From Falsiroseomonas sp046052145 (lineage in GTDB: Bacteria; Pseudomonadota; Alphaproteobacteria; Acetobacterales; Acetobacteraceae): 64,000 bases of DNA. Below, in pieces: positions 25,902 through 32,487 of the stretch. Made by a program: the position numbers and the translations under genes. The stretch is from assembly GCA_046052145.1 (NCBI GenBank), contig JBJOMW010000015.1, positions 1 to 64,000 of the forward strand, in the 5' to 3' direction. The notes below the pieces were generated by a model. The model did no database searches, had not been told where the DNA came from, and worked only from the letters and a program-made list of their open reading frames with translations. How positions within the stretch are numbered: the stretch's first letter is position 1; each line of letters starts with the position of its first letter.

Positions 25902-26177
25902 TCACTCCGTACCCTCCACGTACCCCACTCGCCCAGGCAGCGTCCGCCATGCCGAATATTCGCGTTCGAGGAGGCCGCACCAATCTGACAGGGCGTCTTT
26001 ACCGAAAACGCCATCCGCGCGCGTGAAGCCGGGCACCAGCAGCACCTCGCCCTCGCCCGCCTCTTCATTCCAAACCAGCAGGCCCAAAATCCGCCCGCCA
26101 TTGGCGTGGCGCCGTCGCTCGCGCTGTTGACCCCACTCCCTTGCCGCGAGTGTCCAGCCCTTGGGTACATCCATCAT
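25902..26177 (-). CDS. hypothetical protein, 91 aa
   Basis: Starts MMDVPKGWTLAAREWGQQRE and contains GRILGLLVWNEEAGEGEVLL and SDWCGLLEREYSAWRTLPG. Mixed alpha/beta, soluble. Two adjacent ATG codons (26177, 26174) are possible starts; the first overlaps the upstream stop. No family recognised. Confidence 0.55.
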   Translation of the reverse strand: MMDVPKGWTLAAREWGQQRERRRHANGGRILGLLVWNEEAGEGEVLLVPGFTRADGVFGKDALSDWCGLLEREYSAWRTLPGRVGYVEGTE

Positions 26178-26758
26178 GCAGCCCTCTTAGCTGTGAGGGC
26201 ATCGAGGCGCTTTTGCGCGGCAATGTGCTTCTCGGTAACGGAGGCCAGTTCTCTGCCGATCTGGACAAGTTCGGCGCGCAAAGCCGCCACCTCTGGGTCA
26301 ACGCGGATCGGGCCATAGGCGGCTTCACGGATGCGCGTCACCATAGCCCACGGCAGACCGATTTCCTCGCCCGCCTTCTGGTCGCTGTAGCCGTTCAGCC
26401 AGCATCCAGCTTCATCGTCAAAGTGCTGATCCAGCACTTGGCGGATTTTGATGCGCTCTTGTTGCGTGGGTTCGCGCAGTCCGACCACGGGCTTCTCGGG
26501 CATCTTTGGTTCCTCGTTGGATTGAGCGACGACGTGCAGGGCGGCGAGTTGCGTTTGCCACTCTGCGGGCAAGTGCGGGCTTTCCGTATTGCAGCGGGGG
26601 CATTCAAGGCGTTGCGCCTTGTTGTGGCGCCAGCCAACAAGCTTTGCGCTGCCAGGGATTGCGAGTGGGTTGCTTGGCGCTCGCGAAAGGTCGAACTCGC
26701 GATGGGCGCCGCAGCAGTCGCAGATAAGGCGGTGCTTAAACACTCGGCGTCCGGGCAT
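26174..26758 (-). CDS. zinc-finger and HTH-type hypothetical protein, 194 aa
   Basis: Residues 10-60 hold two Cys pairs (ICDCCGAH and CPRCNTES), a likely zinc ribbon. The middle has QQERIKIRQVLDQHFDDEAG and YSDQKAGEEIGLPWAMVTRI, which reads like a helix-turn-helix, followed by a C-terminal coiled coil (LRAELVQIGRELASVTEKHI). A DNA-binding protein is likely. It is in the leftward early operon, downstream of replication-type genes. Confidence 0.6.
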   Translation of the reverse strand: MPGRRVFKHRLICDCCGAHREFDLSRAPSNPLAIPGSAKLVGWRHNKAQRLECPRCNTESPHLPAEWQTQLAALHVVAQSNEEPKMPEKPVVGLREPTQQERIKIRQVLDQHFDDEAGCWLNGYSDQKAGEEIGLPWAMVTRIREAAYGPIRVDPEVAALRAELVQIGRELASVTEKHIAAQKRLDALTAKRAA

Positions 26759-26964
26759 CAGCCGCCCCTGTATTCGATGCCCGTCGGCTCACGGGCTGGC
26801 GGGGCTTCAGCAAGCTGGTCGGCGGCCTGCTCTAGCGTGGCGGCGTTGCTGGCGGCGTATGTGCAGCCCTGGGCACGGTCGCGGATGCGGCGGGCCATGG
26901 CGCGCAGGAACACGGCGCTGTCGGCCACGCCTTCGCGCCAAGCGGCGCGCTCGGATGGGGTCAT
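26758..26964 (-). CDS. hypothetical protein, 68 aa
   Basis: Helical soluble protein starting MTPSERAAWREGVADSAVFL, with LRAMARRIRDRAQGCTYAAS. The ATG overlaps the upstream stop (ATGA) and its stop overlaps the next ATG by one base. No family recognised. Confidence 0.5.
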   Translation of the reverse strand: MTPSERAAWREGVADSAVFLRAMARRIRDRAQGCTYAASNAATLEQAADQLAEAPPAREPTGIEYRGG

Positions 26965-27140
26965 CGGCGATTGCTCCCGTTCGGCCAGCCGGGCGGCGGC
27001 GGGCTGTTGTCGTTAGAAGCCTCTAGGAGAGTCGCTGGCGCGTTTTTGGCGTTCTGCGCGGCATGGGTAGCGGGCGCTTCCGCAATCGCGCTGCGCAAGC
27101 CTCCTGCCCCGCCTAGCGTTGACGTTTCCCGGCGGCTCAC
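26961..27140 (-). CDS. hypothetical protein, 59 aa
   Basis: Opens from a GTG that overlaps the upstream stop (GTGA) and reads VSRRETSTLGGAGGLRSAIA, ending EASNDNSPPPPGWPNGSNRR. Hydrophilic, Asn/Pro-rich at the end. Support is only the continuous chain of 4-nt overlaps with both neighbours. Confidence 0.4.
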   Translation of the reverse strand: MSRRETSTLGGAGGLRSAIAEAPATHAAQNAKNAPATLLEASNDNSPPPPGWPNGSNRR

Positions 27141-27343
27141 CGCGCGAACTCCTGCGCGCGCAGTTCCAGCCCGGTGCAGACGCGGCGCAGCGTGTCGCGG
27201 CGGGCCACGCAGTAGGCGCGCGTCTCGTCGGGCAGGTCGGGCAGTTCGGCGGCGCGTTCTGCTTCGGCGAGCGACAGGGCAAGCCGGCCGTGGGCGTCGC
27301 GGTAGGCGTGCAGGGCGCCGATGCGGGCGGGGTCGTACTTCAC
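27137..27343 (-). CDS. hypothetical protein, 68 aa
   Basis: From GTG 27343: VKYDPARIGALHAYRDAHGR, then LALSLAEAERAAELPDLPDE and YCVARRDTLRRVCTGLELRA. Helical. GTGA overlaps with both the upstream zinc-ribbon gene and the downstream gene support this frame. Confidence 0.5.
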   Translation of the reverse strand: MKYDPARIGALHAYRDAHGRLALSLAEAERAAELPDLPDETRAYCVARRDTLRRVCTGLELRAQEFAR

Positions 27344-27489
27344 GCCGCCTCGCACACGCGCACGCGCTGCCTGGCGCGCCAATCGGCCTCGGCGACACGG
27401 GCGCACCGGCCGCAGGCGTCCCAGCCGCCGTCCTTCGCCGGCTCGACGCCATCGCCCCGGCAGACAGGGCAAGGGGGCGGCGGCTTCAT
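27340..27489 (-). CDS. small zinc-ribbon protein, 49 aa
   Basis: Reads MKPPPPCPVCRGDGVEPAKD and continues with WDACGRCARVAEADW, then a basic tail RARQRVRVCEAA. CPVC and CGRC give a four-cysteine zinc knuckle. ATGA and GTGA overlaps link it to the genes on both sides. Probably a small nucleic-acid-binding or adaptor protein. Confidence 0.6.
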   Translation of the reverse strand: MKPPPPCPVCRGDGVEPAKDGGWDACGRCARVAEADWRARQRVRVCEAA

Positions 27490-28181
27490 GCGTCGGCCCC
27501 GGCTTCACCCCGCAGGGCTTCGGCGCGCAGCGCGGCGGCGGCGTTCCCGTCGGCGGCAAGGCGCTCGTAGTGGGCGATGAGGCCCGCGTTGCTCTTGGGG
27601 CGTGCTGCTGCTGCGGTCGGCAGGCTCGGGCGCGTCCTGACGGTCGGGCCGTGCGGCGCAGGCGCGGCTTGGTGCAGCGACAGGCCCAGGCTGGAGAGGC
27701 GGCTGCGAACGAACTCCGTCCGCTGCTCTGGCGTCAGCGGCTCCGGGTTGCGCGGCAGCCAGTCAGGGCGGTGGCGGCGGATGAGGGTCAGGTGTTCGGC
27801 CATGACCTCGCGCCAGGCGTCGTCGCCGCCGTGGGCTCGCGTGACGCTAAGGCGTCGCAGAAGCTGGTCGTCGCTGGCGCTGGCGGCGCAGAAGGCCAGC
27901 CAAAGCTGGGCCGTGCTGCTGACGGGCGAGACGGCGGCGCTGCCGGGGCGCTGCGGCAGGACGGGGCTGGACCGGATGGCGCGCAGCACGTCGTTGTAGG
28001 CCGGGACTTCGGGCAGTTCGCCGGCGATGGCGTCGGCGACGGCCTTGTCCAGCAGGTGCTGCGGCACGTCGGCGGCAAGGCGCGTGGCGTACTGCCGCAG
28101 CGTCGCGGTGCGGGCGGCGCTGGCGCGGCCGGGGATTTGCGCGGCCAGCATTTCAAGGAAGCGGCGGGCGTGGCTGCTCAT
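27486..28181 (-). CDS. hypothetical replication-region protein, 231 aa
   Basis: Starts MSSHARRFLEMLAAQIPGRA. A helical domain covers residues 1-130 (YATRLAADVPQHLLDKAVAD, LPEVPAYNDVLRAIRSSP, WREVMAEHLTLIRRHRPDWL), then a basic Pro-rich linker. It directly follows the DUF1376-like gene (ATGA overlap), the place of a helicase loader in lambdoid replication modules. No AAA motif is present, so a loader role is only suggested by context. Confidence 0.55.
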   Translation of the reverse strand: MSSHARRFLEMLAAQIPGRASAARTATLRQYATRLAADVPQHLLDKAVADAIAGELPEVPAYNDVLRAIRSSPVLPQRPGSAAVSPVSSTAQLWLAFCAASASDDQLLRRLSVTRAHGGDDAWREVMAEHLTLIRRHRPDWLPRNPEPLTPEQRTEFVRSRLSSLGLSLHQAAPAPHGPTVRTRPSLPTAAAARPKSNAGLIAHYERLAADGNAAAALRAEALRGEAGADA

Positions 28182-29020
28182 GGGCTGGTCCTGCGGTCGA
28201 GGAGGGTTTCGCCGAGTTCGGGTTCCATCCCGTCGAGCCAGCGGTCGGCGTTCAGCCAGGTCGCAGGGTGCGGGATGAAGCGGCCGTCTTCGCGCGTGTC
28301 GAAGCGGTCGAGGCTGGTCTGGACGGTGATGCCGGCGATGATGGACGCGGCGCCCTCGTCGGCGCGGCGCAGGGCTGCGGCCCACGCCTTGCGTGCGGCG
28401 CCCTTGCCGACCTTGCGGGGGTAGAGGGTCCAGAAGCGGTCGAAGTCTGGGTCGGGCGCAGCGTCAGCGCGCTTGCGCGATGACGGAGAGACGTAAGTCT
28501 CTTTATTGTCCTGTCCTGTCCTGTCCTGTCCTGTACCCACACTCTCCGCGTCCCGTCCGGCGGATGTCCCACGGGACACGGGCAATGCGCCGTTATTGCT
28601 TTCAATGGGTTGCGCTGCGCTCTTGGACTTCCGCAGGGCCGCCTTGCGAACGCGCTCCTTCACTCGTCGCTCGTATGCGAACGCCGCTTCGGCACACAGG
28701 ACGGGATGGTAGAGCCGCCCATCGCTGCAAAGTATGAACCCGTCGAGCGCAACGCTGCGGACCTTCTGAAAGCCGCGCACGTCGCGTCCGTAGTCCGCCA
28801 ACAACGCCAGCGCAGCATCGTCGGTCGGCAACGAACCGGCGGGGCATTGCTGCCAAGCGGACCACCAAAGCCGAATAGCGGCCCTAAACTCTGCGTCGGT
28901 GGCGCGGGCGTAGAAGTCGCTGCCGAACAGCTTATGCCCAAAGAGCGGCATGAACTCGTAGCCCCGCAGGTCGCAATCGGCGGGAACCAGCGGCGCAGGC
29001 AAATCTGGCATGGCTAACAT
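28178..29020 (-). CDS. DUF1376/YdaU-like replication protein
   Basis: 280 residues from MLAMPDLPAPLVPADCDLRG. The first domain (LRGYEFMPLFGHKLFGSDFY, FRAAIRLWWSAWQQCPAGSL, DDAALALLADYGRDVRGFQK, FILCSDGRLYHPVLCAEAAF) is typical of YdaU-like phage replication initiators, winged-helix proteins. The C-terminal domain has FDRFWTLYPRKVGKGAARKA and FIPHPATWLNADRWLDG, a module often found behind them. Between them is a linker encoded by a pentanucleotide repeat. The start could also be 29026 or 29011. Confidence 0.75.
   Translation of the reverse strand: MLAMPDLPAPLVPADCDLRGYEFMPLFGHKLFGSDFYARATDAEFRAAIRLWWSAWQQCPAGSLPTDDAALALLADYGRDVRGFQKVRSVALDGFILCSDGRLYHPVLCAEAAFAYERRVKERVRKAALRKSKSAAQPIESNNGALPVSRGTSAGRDAESVGTGQDRTGQDNKETYVSPSSRKRADAAPDPDFDRFWTLYPRKVGKGAARKAWAAALRRADEGAASIIAGITVQTSLDRFDTREDGRFIPHPATWLNADRWLDGMEPELGETLLDRRTSP
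28508..28534 (-). repeat. pentanucleotide tandem repeat (GTCCT x5) inside a coding region
   Basis: Five perfect GTCCT units plus GT on the plus strand (28508-28534), within the linker of the DUF1376-like gene where it encodes GTGQDRTGQD. Unit length is not a multiple of three, so gain or loss of one unit shifts the reading frame. Confidence 0.9.
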
Positions 29021-29541
29021 TTCCATTCCTCGCGCGTGCGCCGGCCCTTGCTGCGGTTGCACCGCAAGCAAGCCGTTGTCAGGTTGTCTGGAGTGGAGCG
29101 ACCGCCGCGCGACAGCGGCATGATGTGGTCGCACTCAAGGGTGCCGCCGCGAGCGCCGCAGTAAGTGCAGCGGTAGTCGTCGCGAGCAAATATTGCAGCG
29201 CGAAGCGTGCCCCATTCGTCAAGCGACACGTCAATCTGCCACTCGCCCCGCCACACCCACATCGCACGGTCTTTGAGAGCGCCGTTGTCCAGCAGCCATC
29301 CGTCAAAGGCCGCCATAAGACGGCGCCACTCATCCGTCGTTAGGTCGTGGTGCGTCGCCGCACACTCATGCCAGAATGTGTCAAACGGCCGACCCGGCTC
29401 TCGCGCAACGCCCTCAGTAATCACGTAGCACGCGGCAGCCAGGGCGGCGGCCACAGGCATTTCTGCCGCTTGCGCCGCAGCCTTTAGGCGCGGGTCGCGC
29501 GGGAAATCTGTCGGAATGCGGGCGTCTGGTATTCGTCTCAC
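29014..29541 (-). CDS. HNH endonuclease-domain protein with helical N-terminal domain
   Basis: 175 residues from a GTG start. The C-terminal HNH domain has CTYC (125-128), ECDHIMPLSRGG with Asp138-His139, PDNLTTACLRCN (Asn153, Cys158, Cys161) and SKGRR. The N-terminal 100 residues (RIPTDFPRDPRLKAAAQAA, WRRLMAAFDGWLLDNG) look like a replication-initiator-type helical domain. This fusion is seen in phage replication regions. It overlaps both neighbours by a few bases. Confidence 0.85.
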   Translation of the reverse strand: MRRIPDARIPTDFPRDPRLKAAAQAAEMPVAAALAAACYVITEGVAREPGRPFDTFWHECAATHHDLTTDEWRRLMAAFDGWLLDNGALKDRAMWVWRGEWQIDVSLDEWGTLRAAIFARDDYRCTYCGARGGTLECDHIMPLSRGGRSTPDNLTTACLRCNRSKGRRTREEWKC

Positions 29542-29690
29542 GGCTTTTGCGCCCCCCAGCGCGTCATGTGCTTGAACCAGCCGCGCAGCAGCCCATCCCG
29601 CAGCGGGTCAGGCGTCTCGGGCGTGTAGATGTCGGCCGTGGCGTCGCGCGCGGTGCGATCCGCTTCGGCGAGATCCCCGGCGTCGCTCAT
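29538..29690 (-). CDS. hypothetical protein, 50 aa
   Basis: Small acidic-to-basic soluble protein, MSDAGDLAEADRTARDATAD, ending LLRGWFKHMTRWGAQKP. Its ATG overlaps the upstream stop (ATGA) and its stop overlaps the HNH gene GTG. No family recognised. Confidence 0.5.
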   Translation of the reverse strand: MSDAGDLAEADRTARDATADIYTPETPDPLRDGLLRGWFKHMTRWGAQKP

Positions 29691-30163
29691 GCGGCCGCCG
29701 CCTGCTGCTTGAGCGGGCGCAGCGCGCTCTGCGGCACGAACCACGCCGCCGGTCGGTTGCCGTGCGTCTGCCGCCACTCGTCGCGCCGGGCGTCGGCGCC
29801 CTTAATCCAGCCGTGAACCGTCAGCCGCGTCGGCGTGCCGGTGACCAAAACGAACACGGCGGTCGGGTCGTCGTCGTCGCGGATGATGAGGTCGTAGTCT
29901 GGCCGGCTGCGGGTTCGGACCTGCACCGACGCGCCGATGTCCGGCCGCTTGAAACTGCAAACGTCGCCGGCCCAATAGCGGCCAAGGACGCGCGCAACGG
30001 CCAACTCGCCGGCTGCGCCCAGGATGTGCAGCGCCTGGCCGTCCATGTCGGCCTGGAGCCCGTGCGCGTCGCGGCGCTGCGCCTGGAGGCTTTCGGCGTG
30101 GCGCAGGGCACCGACGGCTGCGGCCATCATCGCCTCGGCGGGGGTCAGCACGACGTCAATCAC
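29687..30163 (-). CDS. possible PD-(D/E)XK-type nuclease, 158 aa
   Basis: From GTG 30163 (overlapping the RuvC-like stop). A helical N-terminus, then GAAGELAVARVLGRYW with Glu53, RPDIGASVQVRT with Asp75 and Gln81-x-Arg83, and PDYDLIIRDDD leading into FVLVTG strands. The order Glu, Asp and (Q/E)xK/R across a beta-hairpin resembles restriction-like nucleases, although the usual Lys is Arg here. It sits beside a resolvase and an HNH protein. The nuclease call is an inference from motif layout. Confidence 0.5.
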   Translation of the reverse strand: MIDVVLTPAEAMMAAAVGALRHAESLQAQRRDAHGLQADMDGQALHILGAAGELAVARVLGRYWAGDVCSFKRPDIGASVQVRTRSRPDYDLIIRDDDDPTAVFVLVTGTPTRLTVHGWIKGADARRDEWRQTHGNRPAAWFVPQSALRPLKQQAAAA

Positions 30164-30645
30164 GCCGCTGCGCTCCCGTGCCCCTGGAGGCTGTGCGCGC
30201 CGTACAGGCCAATCAGCGAGGCTTCCGCCCTTCCGTCGTCCTTCACGCGGGCAAACGTGCCGGCGAGGCCGGGCCAAAGCTGCGCGGCGCGCGCACGGGC
30301 GGCACTCTTGTCCGCCGGCACGCCCAGCGAGCGCTTCCAGCTTTGCGGCGTCACCAGCGTCACGGGGATGCCGAGCGCCGCCAGGACGCCCTCGATTTGC
30401 CCGTAGCCGCGCCCGAACGAGAACGCGCCGACAGCGCCCTCCCCCGGCCGCGTGGCGACGCGCTCAAGGAAGGCGTGGATGGGCCGGCGGTCCAACTGCA
30501 TCAGCCAGCCCGCCAAGACGGCAGGCATCAACTGCGTGCGGCTGCCAACCTTCGTCACCGGAAGGTCGCGCGCTTCGATGAGGTGGCCGTTGTCGGACAG
30601 CCAAGCCACAGCGCCCGAAGCGCCAGGGTCTATGCCGACCAGCAT
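30160..30645 (-). CDS. RuvC-like crossover junction endodeoxyribonuclease
   Basis: 161 residues, RNase H fold. The catalytic acids are in order: Asp6 in VGIDPGASGAVAW, Glu61 in HAFLERVATRPGEG, and the C-terminal KDDGRAEASLIGLYGA (Asp136/137 with Glu141). GRGYGQIEGVLAALGIPV is also typical of phage RuvC-like resolvases. It resolves branched DNA before packaging. The start overlaps the previous stop (TGATG). Confidence 0.88.
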   Translation of the reverse strand: MLVGIDPGASGAVAWLSDNGHLIEARDLPVTKVGSRTQLMPAVLAGWLMQLDRRPIHAFLERVATRPGEGAVGAFSFGRGYGQIEGVLAALGIPVTLVTPQSWKRSLGVPADKSAARARAAQLWPGLAGTFARVKDDGRAEASLIGLYGAHSLQGHGSAAA

Positions 30646-31301
30646 CAGCCGCCAGCCTTCGGCCAGCGCCCGAGCGGACGGGTCAGCATCCCGCTGGCGG
30701 CCATCTTGTGCAGCGCGCCAGACACCGCCGTCTGGCCGACGCCGAAGGCTGCCGCGATGTCGCGCTGCCGCTCGCCAGCGTTCCAGCGGCGGGCGACCTC
30801 GGCATAGTTCATCTGCCGTTCAAAGCCGCCGTCGAACGGGGCGCGGGGCACATCCGCGCCGGCGCGGCGCACCATGTTCGCGTAGCTGTAGACGCTTTTG
30901 ACGGAGATCCCGACGCGTTCGGCAATCTGCTCAGGCTGCCACCGCAGGCGATAGAGCCGCGCAACCTCGGCCAGCTTGTCCATCTTGGCGCGCCGCAGGC
31001 CGTAGCTGTTGCACCTGGCCCAGCACGCATCCCACGACATGCCTGTCGCGGCTGCGACCTCGGACATGGTGCCGCCGCGCGCCAGGATCGGCGCCGCGAT
31101 GGCGGTGAACGCCTCCCGAGAAAGTCCCCGACCGGGTTTGCGCCCGGCCGGGGCAAGTTTGCAGGGAGGACCTTCGCATGTGCCGTCGCGCAGAACCCCC
31201 GACGGCTGGGGATGGGACGCGGCGGGGCGCGGCACTATGCCGCAGTGGGGGGAAACAGCCCCGCCGCTACGCGCCGGGGACGGCGGCGCGATCTCGCTCA
31301 C
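30645..31301 (-). CDS. multi-HTH DNA-binding protein
   Basis: 218 residues from GTG 31301. After a Pro-rich N-terminus come three helix-turn-helix-like segments: GGTMSEVAAATGMSWDACWA (about 76-95), WQPEQIAERVGISVKSVYSY (about 121-140) and ERQRDIAAAFGVGQTAVSGA (about 177-196). Cys residues near 40-48 (GTCEGPPC) may bind metal. Probably a phage transcription or replication regulator. It is coupled by GTGA to the upstream gene. Confidence 0.7.
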   Translation of the reverse strand: MSEIAPPSPARSGGAVSPHCGIVPRPAASHPQPSGVLRDGTCEGPPCKLAPAGRKPGRGLSREAFTAIAAPILARGGTMSEVAAATGMSWDACWARCNSYGLRRAKMDKLAEVARLYRLRWQPEQIAERVGISVKSVYSYANMVRRAGADVPRAPFDGGFERQMNYAEVARRWNAGERQRDIAAAFGVGQTAVSGALHKMAASGMLTRPLGRWPKAGG

Positions 31302-31510
31302 TTGGGCAGCCCGTTAACGAGTGTGGGCATGCGGACGGTCCAGCTAGTGTTCGGATGGCCCGGCTGCACCGGCACCACGTCCACGCGCACGTCATGCCCC
31401 GCCTTCGTCCAGGCGGCGCTGATCATGCCGGCGAGCGCATAGGCGCCTTCCTGGGTGGTGTAATCGCGCATCATCTTGGCCGGCGCCGCGCGGAACGGCG
31501 GAACCTTCAC
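31298..31510 (-). CDS. hypothetical protein, 70 aa
   Basis: From GTG 31510: VKVPPFRAAPAKMMRDYTTQ, then EGAYALAGMISAAWTKAGHD and VRVDVVPVQPGHPNTSWTVR. Small alpha/beta protein; GTGA overlaps at both ends. No family recognised. Confidence 0.5.
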   Translation of the reverse strand: MKVPPFRAAPAKMMRDYTTQEGAYALAGMISAAWTKAGHDVRVDVVPVQPGHPNTSWTVRMPTLVNGLPK

Positions 31511-31737
31511 CGGCCAGCCTCGCGCAGCCTGCGGGACAAATCGTCCAAATCGCGGCCGATCGCGCGAGCCGTCGCAAACGCAGCCTTCCGCTCGCAGAAG
31601 CGCATCCACCGCAGACAGAGGTGGTCGAGCGCGCCGAAGAGCCGCCCGAGCGCGTTACCGGGTCGAGCGAGCAGCAGCCAAAGCCGCGCCGAAGTCCAAG
31701 ACGCCTTCTGCGCCATCTTCATCCCCCAAAATTTCAT
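31507..31737 (-). CDS. hypothetical basic protein, up to 76 aa
   Basis: Starts MKFWGMKMAQKASWTSARLW and is strongly basic and Leu-rich (LLLARPGNALGRLFGALDHL). It overlaps the previous gene by 83 nt in another frame; ATGs at 31722 or 31716 would reduce this. Supported mainly by its GTGA junction with the next gene. Confidence 0.4.
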   Translation of the reverse strand: MKFWGMKMAQKASWTSARLWLLLARPGNALGRLFGALDHLCLRWMRFCERKAAFATARAIGRDLDDLSRRLREAGR

Positions 31738-32023
31738 CGAGTTGGCTGAGCCGCGTGCGGAGCTGTTCGCGCTGCTGCCGACGTAGCGCGTTGTCCGCTT
31801 CGCGGAGTGCGAGGTATTCGCCAGCCGTGATGCGGGCGGCCTCGCCGTAGTGGATGCCTGCTGCCCGGCGCTCGCTTCCGACGATGCGTCCGAGAAGGAA
31901 AAGGCCGCGCTTGCGGCCGTAGTGTTCGACGTAGCTTCGCGCGATGCGTCGCGCTTCGGCGTCCGCTTTGGCGGTCAGAGTTTCCACGCTTGCGGAACGG
32001 CTTTCCGACACGGCGTCACGCAT
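31655..32023 (-). CDS. hypothetical helical protein, 122 aa
   Basis: Starts MRDAVSESRSASVETLTAKA; the ATG at 32023 has AGGA 8 nt upstream, better than the ATGs at 32032 or 32044. Helical: EARRIARSYVEHYGRKRGLF, EYLALREADNALRRQQREQL, RLSQLDEILGDEDGAEG. It is the first gene after cro in the leftward operon apart from a reversed small ORF. Position would suit an early regulator, but no family is recognised. Confidence 0.55.
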   Translation of the reverse strand: MRDAVSESRSASVETLTAKADAEARRIARSYVEHYGRKRGLFLLGRIVGSERRAAGIHYGEAARITAGEYLALREADNALRRQQREQLRTRLSQLDEILGDEDGAEGVLDFGAALAAARSTR

Positions 32024-32042
32024 GGCGTGCATCCTCGCGGAC

Positions 32043-32192
32043 ATGGAAAAGACACCCACCGATCCCCCGCCGCCGCGCGCCAACGTCATTGACGTGCTGC
32101 TGCTGACCTTCGCCGTGCTGATGGCGCTGGTGCTGGTCGCCAACCTCGTTGACTTCGGCCGGCTGGTGTTCGGCTGGGGCGGCCATTGCTAA
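32043..32192 (+). CDS. single-span membrane protein, 49 aa, opposite to the early operon
   Basis: MEKTPTDPPPPRANVIDVLL followed by LTFAVLMALVLVANLV and a short tail DFGRLVFGWGGHC: a Pro-rich cytosolic head and one membrane span. No clear ribosome-binding site. It occupies the 165-nt gap between cro and the 122-aa gene on the opposite strand. The minus strand there has no convincing gene, which favours this frame. Confidence 0.42.
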   Translation: MEKTPTDPPPPRANVIDVLLLTFAVLMALVLVANLVDFGRLVFGWGGHC

Positions 32193-32401
32193 GCGGCCTC
32201 CGCGCCAGACGGCGCGCTCGGCGCGGGCACAACGGCGGCCAGGATGCGCTCGACAAGCCTCAGTTGCGGGCTGCGCCCCTCGCGCAAGTCAAAAACAAGC
32301 CTCGGGTCGTTTGCGACGCGGCGGCCAAATGCGCTCGCGCTCTCGCCACTGGCGACCAGATGGCGGTCAACGACTTCCACAAGCTGGGCATGTGTGAACA
32401 T
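32189..32401 (-). CDS. Cro-like repressor, 70 aa
   Basis: Starts MFTHAQLVEVVDRHLVASGE. The HTH region is ESASAFGRRVANDPRLVFDL, followed by REGRSPQLRLVERILAAVV. It is divergent from the S24-type repressor, with three operators between them, the classic cI/cro switch. As first gene of the leftward transcript it would control entry into lytic growth. Confidence 0.75.
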   Translation of the reverse strand: MFTHAQLVEVVDRHLVASGESASAFGRRVANDPRLVFDLREGRSPQLRLVERILAAVVPAPSAPSGAEAA

Positions 32402-32407
32402 GACGCG

Positions 32408-32435
32408 ATCATAGGACTATTCCTGCGCACCGCAA
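32408..32435 (-). promoter_or_regulatory. leftward early promoter (PR-like)
   Basis: On the minus strand TTGCGG (32435-32430), a 16-nt spacer and TATGAT (32413-32408) precede the cro ATG. Operator 32412-32425 covers the spacer and -10, so repressor binding would block it. Confidence 0.65.
32412..32425. promoter_or_regulatory. repressor operator O1 (TAGGACTATTCCTG)
   Basis: 14-bp imperfect palindrome of the form TAGGA-N4-TCCT(A/G). It overlaps the leftward promoter. It is part of a 20-bp sequence (32410-32429) found inverted at 34648-34667. Confidence 0.75.
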
Positions 32436-32449
32436 GAGGGAAAATCCTA
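32436..32449. promoter_or_regulatory. repressor operator O2 (GAGGGAAAATCCTA)
   Basis: Same 14-bp geometry with one good half-site (TCCTA) and one degenerate half (GAGGG). Centre 24 bp from O1. Confidence 0.55.
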
Positions 32450-32473
32450 CGTTACCGAACCTCCGCCACCCAC

Positions 32474-32487
32474 TAGGATTAATCCTA
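32474..32487. promoter_or_regulatory. repressor operator O3 (TAGGATTAATCCTA), covering the repressor start
   Basis: Perfect 14-bp palindrome whose last A is the first base of the repressor ATG. TAGGAT (32474-32479) also looks like a -10 box, with TTACCG (32452-32457) as a weak -35; transcription would start at or next to the ATG. Confidence 0.75.

Noticed and set aside
28508..28534. Short tandem repeat considered as a CRISPR remnant
   Set aside because: Units are 5 bp without spacers and lie in a coding frame; no CRISPR array or cas genes are seen anywhere in the window.
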